6,261 bases of DNA from Candidatus Thorarchaeota archaeon SMTZ1-83 (GTDB lineage Archaea > Asgardarchaeota > Thorarchaeia > Thorarchaeales > Thorarchaeaceae): positions 1-6,261 of the forward strand of contig LRSK01000095.1 in NCBI GenBank assembly GCA_001563325.1. The letters are read 5' to 3'. Below are positions 1 to 6,087 of the stretch, in pieces. The translations under genes were made by a program, and so were the position numbers. Below the pieces are notes generated by a model. It was not told the DNA's origin. It did not search any database and saw nothing but the letters and a program-made list of their open reading frames with translations. The number at the start of each line of letters is the position of its first letter. Within the stretch, counting starts at the first letter, position 1.

Positions 1-719
1 AACACAGGAAGCTTCACCCCAGCCCCCATGAAGACTGCTAATGCGAAGCCAATCTGAACGTCAACTGGGAGGCCCACTTCCCTAAGAGCCACCATCTCGA
101 ATGTCCCAGGACCGAAGAAGTAGATGGCCATGAAGCTGACAAGCATTACAGCAGAACCCAGGTGAGTATAGATGAAGAACTTGACAGCAGCATGTTCGCA
201 ACCCTCTTCGCCCCATCGGCCGATGATGAAGAAGAGCGGAATCAACACAAGTTCCCAGAAGATGAAGAAGCTGATGAGGTCAAGTGACATGAACACTCCG
301 AGGAGACCCGTCTGTTGCAGTAGAAAGAAGGCATAGTAGAGCCCTTCTGACTTATGGATGTGATTCGAGCTTATAGCAGCTACAAACACGACTAGGTTGG
401 AGAGGAAGATCATGGCAACCGAGATTCCGTCGACTCCAAGGAGTATCTGAAGATTGGTCGCCGGATCAGTTGCAGGGACTGTTCCCATTATGAATCTCCA
501 TGTGTATGACATCGTGTCGCTGGATGGGTCGATGGCGACCATCAACAAGATTGCCAGAACCATCTCGAATCCTGTTATCAGCAGGGTCAGCACACGTGCG
601 CCTCTCTTGCCTAGAGGGTATGCAATGAACGCTCCAACGACTGGTATGAATAACATCAGGGGTAGAATGTTCTCCATGGGAAGAGCAGCTATCAGGTTCT
701 GAATGAAGTCAAACTGCAT
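1..719 (-). CDS. nuoM: Second NuoM-like antiporter subunit, N-terminal 239 residues (3' part off window)
   Basis: Translation from ATG 719 gives 239 residues, MQFDFIQNLIAALPMENILP..., open to the window edge. Landmarks are LLGVDGISVAMIFLSNLVVF at 93-112 (canonical NuoM GVDGISLLF), LDLISFFIFWE156LVLIPLFFIIGRWG (TM5 Glu with the ELxLIPxFFxIGxWG NuoM signature), AAVKFFIYTHLGSAVMLVSFMAIYFFGPGTF at 177-206 (canonical AAxKFFLYTxxGSxxML), and AVFMGAGVK236LPV, the TM7 Lys start. It matches ordinary NuoM/FpoM more closely than the NuoM-like subunit upstream of nuoL, and the two are diverged, so this is not a recent tandem copy. It is a predicted membrane proton-translocating subunit of the same complex. 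Position after nuoL is where nuoM normally sits. The TM7-TM14 half and any downstream nuoN, nuoJ or nuoK are not visible. Confidence 0.93.
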   Translation of the reverse strand, partial: MQFDFIQNLIAALPMENILPLMLFIPVVGAFIAYPLGKRGARVLTLLITGFEMVLAILLMVAIDPSSDTMSYTWRFIMGTVPATDPATNLQILLGVDGISVAMIFLSNLVVFVAAISSNHIHKSEGLYYAFFLLQQTGLLGVFMSLDLISFFIFWELVLIPLFFIIGRWGEEGCEHAAVKFFIYTHLGSAVMLVSFMAIYFFGPGTFEMVALREVGLPVDVQIGFALAVFMGAGVKLPV

Positions 720-720
720 T

Positions 721-2976
721 TCATATCACCCCCATTGTGATTAGGGCTAGAATCACGAGCAGCCCGATTCCGAACATTATCACTCCGACGTAGTCATTCA
801 CTCGGCCCGTCTGGGCATATTGACTTCTCTCTGAGCCTGAAACACTCTGTGTGGAGATTCCCTCTGCAAATCCATCTACCACATTGTCGTCAAACCAACG
901 GAGCTTCCCGGAGATTGTCCTTGCTGAGTCTGCAGACTTGAAGTCGATGCCGTCAATGATGTTGTTGTCTACGCGTACTCGGTACCATTCCGCCAAGTTG
1001 AGGAACTTGTTCAGAACCCAGTAGTAGAACTCATTGATGTACCAGCGATGCTTCAGGAAGGTGTGAAGTCTACGCCTGAAGCCATTCTCGGGAATAATCC
1101 TGTTCGGTCTGTCCGCGTTCTTAATGTAAATGATATAGCCTGGGATACCACCAACTGCTAGTGCCGCCAATGTAATCGCAAATGGCACAATTCCGGGCAT
1201 CGTAAGTTTCACCAAAATCATCTCGGTCATTGTTTCAGCCCAGGTGTGATCAGCCTCGAGTACTATGTTCTGGATAAATGGAAAGACCACAAAGGCAATC
1301 ACCGTGAACGCTGCGAGGATGTATAGTGGAATCATCATGGCCAGGCCGGGGTCGTGAGGTTCTGAGTGATGATCATCATGATACTCCTCCTCAGCCTCCG
1401 CCTGCTCGTCTGATTCATCAGCATGAGTATCACTAGCCTCCTGTGAGTCGTGAGAGTCATGACTCAGCTTCGGCGGGCCATAGAATGTGATACCCATCAA
1501 CCGAAGACTGTAGAAGATGGTGCACGCAGCGGCCAATACTGCGAATCCGAACAAGACCCAACCCAGTGGGTTCACCCAGTGAACTGCGAGTTCATACGTG
1601 TACTCGATGATAGAGTCCTTGGACCAGAACCCTGAGAAAGGTGGTATGCCCGCGAGAGCCAGAACTCCGACCCACATGACGATGAACGTCTTACGCATGT
1701 ATTTGCGGAGTCCGCCCATCTTCGAGATGTACTTCGTGTGAACGGCGTGTATCACACCACCTGAAGCAAGGAATAACAGAGCCTTGAACGCGCCGTGTGA
1801 CACAACGTGTAAGACACTGCTCAGGTACGCGTGATCATAATGGAGATGATTCGCCTCAAGTACGCCTCCTACTCCCAGGGATAGCATCATGTATCCAAGT
1901 TGGCTGAGTGTTGAGAATGCCAGTATCTGCTTGAGCTCATTGGACACCATTCCCATAGTTGCGGTCAGTAACGCTGTGATGCCACCTATGACTGCGACAA
2001 CTATGAAGAAGGATAGTGCAGCCTCAAAGCCAACTAACTGAAGCCCTGCAAGATGTCCGCCGTTTCCTCCATCAGCGCCCGCAGCCCCCGCCATCGTCAC
2101 GAGAAACCTCGCCGTGATGTAGATGCCAGCCTTGACCATTGTCGCCGCATGAATCAGCGCAGAGACAGACGTTGGGCCAGCCATTGCTTCTGGAAGCCAT
2201 ACTTGTAGAGGGGCTTGGCCGGATTTGCCAATCGCCCCCATGAAGATGAGTAGGAAGGTTGGAACAAGCATGCCAATGCCGGCCATCACTTGCCACCAGC
2301 CTTGTGCGTTGCTTGCCATCTCTGTGAAGGAGAATGTGCCAGTGAACAGGAACAGGATTAGAATCCCGCCCAGCATGAATGCGTCGCCAATCCTCGTCAC
2401 CACGAACGCCTTGGTCCCGCAGTGCGTGTTGTATTGCCCCTCGGTCGGGAACTGTAGTAAAGGATTCTTGTAGACAATTGGGTCGGGCTCAACCTCCATT
2501 GGGTTCCTCTTGTCATTCCAGAACCCAATAAGACCGTAGGAACAGAAGCCCATGATTTCCCAGCCGATGAAGGCGATAAGCAAATTGTTGCTAAGCACGA
2601 GTGTAAGCATCCCGCCGCCGAAGGCTAGCATCAGGAAGTAGAATCTGTCACGATCTTCGTCGTGAGCCATGTATTCTGTACTGTAGACGTAGATAAGGAA
2701 GCACAATGTGCTGGACAAGACACCCATCACAACTGACAGAGGATCTAGGAGGACCTCGAAGTTGAGGCCAAGTACTTCAATCCATGTCCAGCTTGTCTGT
2801 TGCGTCGGATGCCCAATCTCTGTAAGTAAAGACCAGCAGAGCACCATTGCAATACCCATGAAGATTGATGGAGACCAGTCTCTGAGCTTCTCACTGAAAC
2901 GTCCAATCACTGGGACTATGAGTGAGCCAGCCAATGGGAGTACAAGGATAAGCCAATAGGGAAGTCCAAGCAGCAT
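721..2976 (-). CDS. nuoL: NuoL, distal antiporter subunit with lengthened lateral helix and His/acidic loop
   Basis: The product is 751 residues, about 120-140 longer than a typical ~610-630-residue NuoL. Core landmarks are FEVLLDPLS near 73-81, IGWE140IMGFCSYGLIGFW, GAIGK251SGQAPLQVWLPEAMAGP with SALIH276AATMVK282AG, VLHVVSH394GAFK398ALLFLASG and PPFSGFWSK453DS (TM12 Lys, diagnostic of NuoL). The extra length comes from three places. First, a 155-187 loop between TM5 and TM6. Second, an extremely His/Asp/Glu-rich loop at 505-542. Third, a C-terminal region in which the lateral-helix motif D-N-x-[IV]-[IV]-D-G occurs twice (about 669-677 and 695-703) before the QTGR hinge (722) and the last TM. 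The protein is the membrane-arm end pump; its lateral helix lies along the other antiporter subunits. ATG 2976 is preferred because GAGGTGA ends 5 nt upstream; GTG 2985 lies within that site. The TGA at 723-721 is 1 nt before the next gene. Confidence 0.95.
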   Translation of the reverse strand: MLLGLPYWLILVLPLAGSLIVPVIGRFSEKLRDWSPSIFMGIAMVLCWSLLTEIGHPTQQTSWTWIEVLGLNFEVLLDPLSVVMGVLSSTLCFLIYVYSTEYMAHDEDRDRFYFLMLAFGGGMLTLVLSNNLLIAFIGWEIMGFCSYGLIGFWNDKRNPMEVEPDPIVYKNPLLQFPTEGQYNTHCGTKAFVVTRIGDAFMLGGILILFLFTGTFSFTEMASNAQGWWQVMAGIGMLVPTFLLIFMGAIGKSGQAPLQVWLPEAMAGPTSVSALIHAATMVKAGIYITARFLVTMAGAAGADGGNGGHLAGLQLVGFEAALSFFIVVAVIGGITALLTATMGMVSNELKQILAFSTLSQLGYMMLSLGVGGVLEANHLHYDHAYLSSVLHVVSHGAFKALLFLASGGVIHAVHTKYISKMGGLRKYMRKTFIVMWVGVLALAGIPPFSGFWSKDSIIEYTYELAVHWVNPLGWVLFGFAVLAAACTIFYSLRLMGITFYGPPKLSHDSHDSQEASDTHADESDEQAEAEEEYHDDHHSEPHDPGLAMMIPLYILAAFTVIAFVVFPFIQNIVLEADHTWAETMTEMILVKLTMPGIVPFAITLAALAVGGIPGYIIYIKNADRPNRIIPENGFRRRLHTFLKHRWYINEFYYWVLNKFLNLAEWYRVRVDNNIIDGIDFKSADSARTISGKLRWFDDNVVDGFAEGISTQSVSGSERSQYAQTGRVNDYVGVIMFGIGLLVILALITMGVI
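725..733 (-). promoter_or_regulatory. Shine-Dalgarno site for the second nuoM-like gene (GGGGGTGAT)
   Basis: GGGGGTGAT lies 5 nt upstream of ATG 719 and within the last codons of nuoL (encoding MGVI-stop). With a single base between the nuoL stop and this ATG, it indicates coupled translation. Confidence 0.7.
865..975 (-). repeat. Protein-level tandem module in the NuoL lateral helix (two copies, 26-residue offset)
   Basis: Residues 668-678 (RVDNNIIDGID, bases 943-975) and 694-704 (WFDDNVVDGFA, bases 865-897) align without gaps at a 26-residue offset: [VF]-D-[ND]-N-[IV]-[IV]-D-G-[IF]. Typical NuoL has one such motif (of the form FDRxVVDGxxNG) in the lateral helix. The two copies are clearly diverged at the DNA level, so this is not a recent or assembly-made duplication. 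Confidence 0.75.
1351..1464 (-). other. His/Asp/Glu-rich loop within nuoL
   Basis: This segment encodes NuoL residues 505-542. Of about 38 residues, 7 are His, 8 Asp and 8 Glu, with only one aromatic (Tyr) and no bulky aliphatic residues. It joins the hydrophobic segment ending RLMGITFYGPPK to the next one, MMIPLYILAAF. Many NuoL proteins have a short His-containing loop at this point; this one is long and strongly acidic. It is in frame with flanking NuoL on both sides. Confidence 0.85.
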
Positions 2977-2981
2977 CTGTG

Positions 2982-2988
2982 TCACCTC
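2982..2988 (-). promoter_or_regulatory. Shine-Dalgarno site deciding the nuoL start (GAGGTGA)
   Basis: GAGGTGA overlaps the TGA stop of the upstream nuoM-like gene and sits 5 nt before ATG 2976. The in-frame GTG 2985 is part of this motif and so is unlikely to be the start; the protein then begins MLLGLPYW. Confidence 0.75.
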
Positions 2989-4501
2989 ATGGGATTATCT
3001 GTGATATCGCTTGCACGCCAGGAGTGATGACATCTAGTGCCAGTCCTGGGAATATTCCAAAGATCACAATCAGAGATCCTAGGATGATCATCGGTACTGT
3101 CATCCATCTGGAGCTCTCTTTGACATCCTCCAGCGCGTCCGGATGCGGTCCGAGAAAGACCTTCCATAAGTAGCGAAGCATGTAGCCAGCACTTACAATC
3201 GAGCTGGAAACAGCCAAGATGGAGAGGACGAAGAACTCAGGACGGGCTATTCCACCTGCATCCATCAAGGCTGCTTGAAAACCACCAAGGAACATCATCC
3301 ACTCACTCGCGAAGCCCGAAAGCGGCGGGCTGCCCGCGATGCTCAACGCACCGACAGCGGCTGTGAAGGCAGTGATAGGCATCTTGTTCGATAGACCACC
3401 CATCAGATCGACATCGCGCAAGTGAGTTTGATGAATCACTGCACCGGCGGTCATAAACAAGAGTCCCTTTGAAAAAGCATGATTGATGAGATGGAACAGA
3501 CCTCCAGAAACCCCGTAGGTAGTAATCATCCCCAAAGCAAACAGGACATAGCCCATCTGGCTCACGCTAGAATATGCGAGGAGTCTCTTGATGTCCTTCT
3601 GAACCAGTGCCATGAATCCTCCATAGAACATCGTAATGACACCCAGAAGGCCGACCCAGAAAGAAAGGCTGGCAGCGGCGGGTCCAAGAGTGATAATCCC
3701 GAACCTAACCAGGGCGTAGGCTCCGGTTTCAATCATTGCACCAGAAAGCAAGACGGAGATTGGTGTTGGGGCCTCAGCATGTACAGGAGGTAGCCACCAA
3801 TGAATCGGGAACACCGCCATCTTCACAAGAAAGCCTGCCGCCAGTAGGATGAATATCAACTTGAGCAGGTCCAGTTGACCCACGAGGGAGGGGATCATGG
3901 CGATTATCGCATACAGTTCAAAGGTGCTAGTGAAGAAATACAGCAGACCAAACCCTATGAGTATACAGACTGCGCCTGATTGCGTGTATAACCAGAACTT
4001 CATTGCAGTGCGTTTCTTGGTTTCGGGTAGTCCCCAGAAGAGAATCAGAAAGTAGGCGGGAACGAGCATGAGTTCCCAAGCAATGAAGAACTCCAACAGA
4101 TTCGTGGCTAGTGTGACCCACTGCATCCCCATCAGGAAGAACAGATGATTTGCAAAGAACGTGGGCTTGTTTTCAGTGTGTTCTGTGTATCCGACGGCAT
4201 ATACCACCGATAGGAATCCTAGGGCCACGACTGCGAAGGTAATAGGGAAGGCAATCTCGTCTAGATAAAGCCCAAACTCGCCAAGGACCGCCGACCAAGT
4301 AGCGGCCTCGGTGACGGACACTCCACCAACCAACACTTCATAGAACGGTGGAACCATGAGTGCTGTCGCTACAAATGAGAATCCAACGGCGATTCTTCCT
4401 GCTGACTCATGCAGGCGGCCGCGGAGGATATAGATTAGGAGTCCTCCGAAGAAGAGGACCACAAGTGACAGGGTCATAAATGGCAGCTGCATTGTCTGCA
4501 T
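2987..4501 (-). CDS. nuoM: NuoM-like antiporter subunit (first of two), in the place normally held by nuoJ-nuoK
   Basis: The 504-residue polytopic protein has the Proton_antipo_M / NuoM-FpoM-MrpD fold, with about 14 hydrophobic segments and the usual length (~490-510). Landmarks are FFIAWE143LMLVPAYF (TM5 Glu), GFLVK227MAVFPIHWWLPPVHAEAPTPISVLLSGAM (TM7 Lys and loop), QKDIKRLLAYSSVSQMGY at 301-318, HLINHAFSK345GLLFMTAG, and SPPLSGFASE400WMM (TM12 Glu, as in NuoM rather than the Lys of NuoL). WELMLVPxYF separates it from NuoN. In this family the subunit moves protons through two half-channels of charged residues. The TM8 segment reads MIE258TGAYALVRF where the family has Lys (xxKxGAYGLLRF). 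Start ATG 4501 overlaps the nuoI stop by one base and has GGGAGGGAG 8 nt upstream; ATG 4492 is a weaker alternative. It ends TGA at 2989-2987, just before nuoL. MrpD-like ancestry is possible; the NuoM-type assignment is confident at family level. Confidence 0.92.
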   Translation of the reverse strand: MQTMQLPFMTLSLVVLFFGGLLIYILRGRLHESAGRIAVGFSFVATALMVPPFYEVLVGGVSVTEAATWSAVLGEFGLYLDEIAFPITFAVVALGFLSVVYAVGYTEHTENKPTFFANHLFFLMGMQWVTLATNLLEFFIAWELMLVPAYFLILFWGLPETKKRTAMKFWLYTQSGAVCILIGFGLLYFFTSTFELYAIIAMIPSLVGQLDLLKLIFILLAAGFLVKMAVFPIHWWLPPVHAEAPTPISVLLSGAMIETGAYALVRFGIITLGPAAASLSFWVGLLGVITMFYGGFMALVQKDIKRLLAYSSVSQMGYVLFALGMITTYGVSGGLFHLINHAFSKGLLFMTAGAVIHQTHLRDVDLMGGLSNKMPITAFTAAVGALSIAGSPPLSGFASEWMMFLGGFQAALMDAGGIARPEFFVLSILAVSSSIVSAGYMLRYLWKVFLGPHPDALEDVKESSRWMTVPMIILGSLIVIFGIFPGLALDVITPGVQAISQIIP

Positions 4502-4932
4502 TACCTAAACTCCCTCCCACGCCACCTCAGTGGGTCTCTTTCGAGTGTCTCTATCTTGTCCGGCCCGTAGAGAAGGTCTTCTCTCTCACCCTCACTGATA
4601 TCGATAATCGGAGTGTGGAAGAGAGCATCAAAGCGGCAGGCTTGAACGCAGAGACCACAGAAGATGCAGCGTGTGTAGTCAAAGTAGAGCGCAGCATCCT
4701 TCTCGTAGACCTTGTCTTCCTTGTCAATCCTAATAGCCACGACTGGACAAGCCCTAACGCACTGGGCACATGCGGTGCAATTCTGGCGGACATGGATGTG
4801 TCTTCCTCTTGTCCGCTCTGGATACTCTCGATCCTCAAAGGGATAGAAGTACGTGAATGGTCGTTTCATGACCTGCCTGAAAATGTGTCTGAGGATCTGG
4901 AAGATGTCGCCAAGATTTCTGAAGAACCCCAT
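4501..4932 (-). CDS. nuoI: NuoI, 2x[4Fe-4S] ferredoxin-like subunit of complex I
   Basis: The product is 143 residues and carries the two N6-type [4Fe-4S] clusters that pass electrons to the terminal cluster in NuoB, at the base of the peripheral arm. The N-terminal amphipathic stretch and KRPFTYFYPFEDRE...RGRHIHVR (23-49) match the NuoI membrane anchor and linker. Cluster motif 1 is C52-x2-C55-x2-C58-x3-C62-P. Motif 2 is C89-I-F-C92-G-L-C95-x3-C99, followed by Arg100 where the family nearly always has Pro (CGC in place of CCN). All eight cysteines are present. The tail EREDLLYGPDKIETL resembles the usual (R/D)DLVYxKExL end. The start ATG 4932 is preceded by GGAGGTG with 8 nt spacing, and is 3 nt after the nuoH stop. 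The TAA stop shares its last A with the next ATG (TAATG). The short length, with no C-terminal extension, suits prokaryotic NuoI/FpoI. Confidence 0.96.
   Translation of the reverse strand: MGFFRNLGDIFQILRHIFRQVMKRPFTYFYPFEDREYPERTRGRHIHVRQNCTACAQCVRACPVVAIRIDKEDKVYEKDAALYFDYTRCIFCGLCVQACRFDALFHTPIIDISEGEREDLLYGPDKIETLERDPLRWRGREFR
4510..4518 (-). promoter_or_regulatory. Shine-Dalgarno site for the first nuoM-like gene (GGGAGGGAG)
   Basis: GGGAGGGAG lies 8 nt before ATG 4501, inside the last codons of nuoI. Together with the TAATG stop/start overlap it favours ATG 4501 and coupled translation. Confidence 0.75.
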
Positions 4933-4935
4933 CGA

Positions 4936-6087
4936 CTACCCACCTCCAAGAGCAAGGAGTCCTGCCAGCCAGGGGAAGTTCGCAATGGCAAGCATGACTA
5001 CCACTACGTTCAGTATTGAAAGTGGCAGCAGGTACTTCCAACACAAGTACACGATTTGGTCTTGCCTTAGTCTGTGGAACGAAGACGTAACGACCACGAA
5101 GAAGAAGAAGACTACCAAGAACTTTATGATGAAGATGACACTCCCTGGAAGGAAATCAGGACCCTGAAAGCCTCCCAGAAACAGGGTGACTATGAGAGCA
5201 GAGTAGAGCATCTGCTCAGCAAACTCGGCAAAGTACGTCATGGTAAAGTAGATTCCAGAGAACTCCGTCCTCCAGCCAAAGATGACTTCTGAGTCCGCAA
5301 CAGGGGCGTCAAACGGAAATGTCCCTACAGAGGCAATGGCAGCAACCAAGAATGTCGCTACATTGATTGGCAGAAGGAAGATATACCAAACATTCGCCTG
5401 TGCCTGCGCGATCCCCATCACGCTAAGCGAACCGGCCAGCATCGCTGGGCCAATCGTTGATATAATCATGGGTATCTCGCTTGCGAACTGATTGTTCGCC
5501 GCCCTGAAGCCCCCAATCAGGGTGTACTTCGACCCGCTTATCCAGCCTGAGAGGAGGGCAATCACAGGTACAGCTGTCAAGAAGGCAAAAATCAACACTA
5601 GACTGACCGACAGATCGGCGATGTACCAAATGGGATCCCATGGGATGAATGCAAACGGAAGCAGCACGATTACAAGAAGCAGCGATGGGAGCAGCCGGTA
5701 CATCCAACGCTTGGCTCTGTCAGGGATTATGGTTTCCTTGGCCACCAACTTGATTGCATCCGCGAACAGCTGGAGACCTCCATATTTTCCAAGGTGAAAC
5801 GGACCTCGTCTATCTTGGATTCTTCCCCACAGTTTACGAGTCCACCACACTGAGTAGATCAGAGTAAGCACAATGAAAATCAGACCGGGAAATAAGACTG
5901 CCTTGAAGAGGAAGAAGAAATTGGCCGGGTCAAAGAGTGCCGCCCATATCCATGTGAAGACTCCCCAGACCCAGTAGAAGATCGCGCTCACAATGCCAAA
6001 TAGCCACTGGATGACTCCATAGAGCCAGCTGGGTATTCCCTGCAACCATGCGAAGAAGTCTATCTGCAATGCCACACCTCCCATCAT
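4936..6087 (-). CDS. nuoH: NuoH, membrane subunit linking peripheral and membrane arms of complex I, with N-terminal extension
   Basis: The product is 383 residues from ATG 6087, against roughly 320-350 for typical NuoH. Family landmarks in order are: TRKLWGRIQDRRGP at 83-96 (canonical ERKxxGRxQxRxGP), GGLQLFADAIKLVAKE at 103-118, FRAANNQFASEIP with Glu204, FDAPVADSEVIFGW...TEFSG at 259-278, and RLRQDQIVYLCWKYLLPLS near 340-358. About nine hydrophobic segments fit an inner-membrane protein that forms the quinone channel and couples quinone reduction to the proton pumps. The first ~55 residues hold an extra Trp-rich hydrophobic segment (W14, 21, 28, 39, 41, 46, 48) ahead of the normal TM1. The loop motif PEAExEL is changed to PVADSEV. 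The start is uncertain. ATG 6087 makes an ATGA overlap with nuoD; GTG 6099 and ATG 6084 are alternatives; TTG 6069 lies 5 nt after a strong GGGAGGTG. The stop TAG is 3 nt before nuoI. Confidence 0.95.
   Translation of the reverse strand: MMGGVALQIDFFAWLQGIPSWLYGVIQWLFGIVSAIFYWVWGVFTWIWAALFDPANFFFLFKAVLFPGLIFIVLTLIYSVWWTRKLWGRIQDRRGPFHLGKYGGLQLFADAIKLVAKETIIPDRAKRWMYRLLPSLLLVIVLLPFAFIPWDPIWYIADLSVSLVLIFAFLTAVPVIALLSGWISGSKYTLIGGFRAANNQFASEIPMIISTIGPAMLAGSLSVMGIAQAQANVWYIFLLPINVATFLVAAIASVGTFPFDAPVADSEVIFGWRTEFSGIYFTMTYFAEFAEQMLYSALIVTLFLGGFQGPDFLPGSVIFIIKFLVVFFFFVVVTSSFHRLRQDQIVYLCWKYLLPLSILNVVVVMLAIANFPWLAGLLALGGG
4941..4947 (-). promoter_or_regulatory. Shine-Dalgarno site for nuoI (GGAGGTG)
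   Basis: A GGAGGTG lies 8 nt upstream of ATG 4932 and is embedded in the last codons of nuoH. This supports the chosen nuoI start and translational coupling to nuoH. Confidence 0.8.
6075..6082 (-). promoter_or_regulatory. Possible Shine-Dalgarno site GGGAGGTG near the nuoH start
   Basis: GGGAGGTG on the minus strand lies inside the annotated nuoH start region, downstream of ATG 6087 and ATG 6084 and 5 nt upstream of an in-frame TTG at 6069. The other starts in the window all have such a site just upstream, while ATG 6087 has only weak GGTGG-type pairing. This could mean translation really begins at TTG 6069, losing six residues relative to ATG 6087, or it could be chance coding sequence. Confidence 0.4.

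Noticed and set aside
454..702. Plus-strand 82-codon frame opposite the partial nuoM
   Set aside because: The minus strand here gives a continuous NuoM N-terminus with family motifs; the plus frame has none.
2072..2296. Minus-strand 74-codon frame inside nuoL
   Set aside because: Out of frame with a clearly conserved NuoL region (TM7-TM8); Trp/His/Cys-rich translation typical of a wrong frame.
3479..3793. Plus-strand open frame of 104 codons within the first nuoM-like gene
   Set aside because: Antisense to conserved NuoM segments, polar composition without any family match, no SD context; a coding shadow.
2987..4501. Reading the 504-residue protein as NuoN
   Set aside because: It has the WELMLVPxYF TM5 signature, an FPIHWWLPPVHAEAPT loop and TM12 Glu of NuoM-type proteins, not the FHxWxPDVYEGAPxPVTAF pattern of NuoN.
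4480..5019. Plus-strand open frame of 179 codons opposite nuoI
   Set aside because: It lies wholly antisense to nuoI and parts of its neighbours, has no recognisable domain, and the opposite strand has intact cluster cysteines and good SD sites. It is a shadow of coding sequence.
5098..5110. GAA/GAAG triplet run resembling a microsatellite
   Set aside because: It is four consecutive TTC (Phe) codons in a NuoH transmembrane segment on the minus strand; short and explained by coding.
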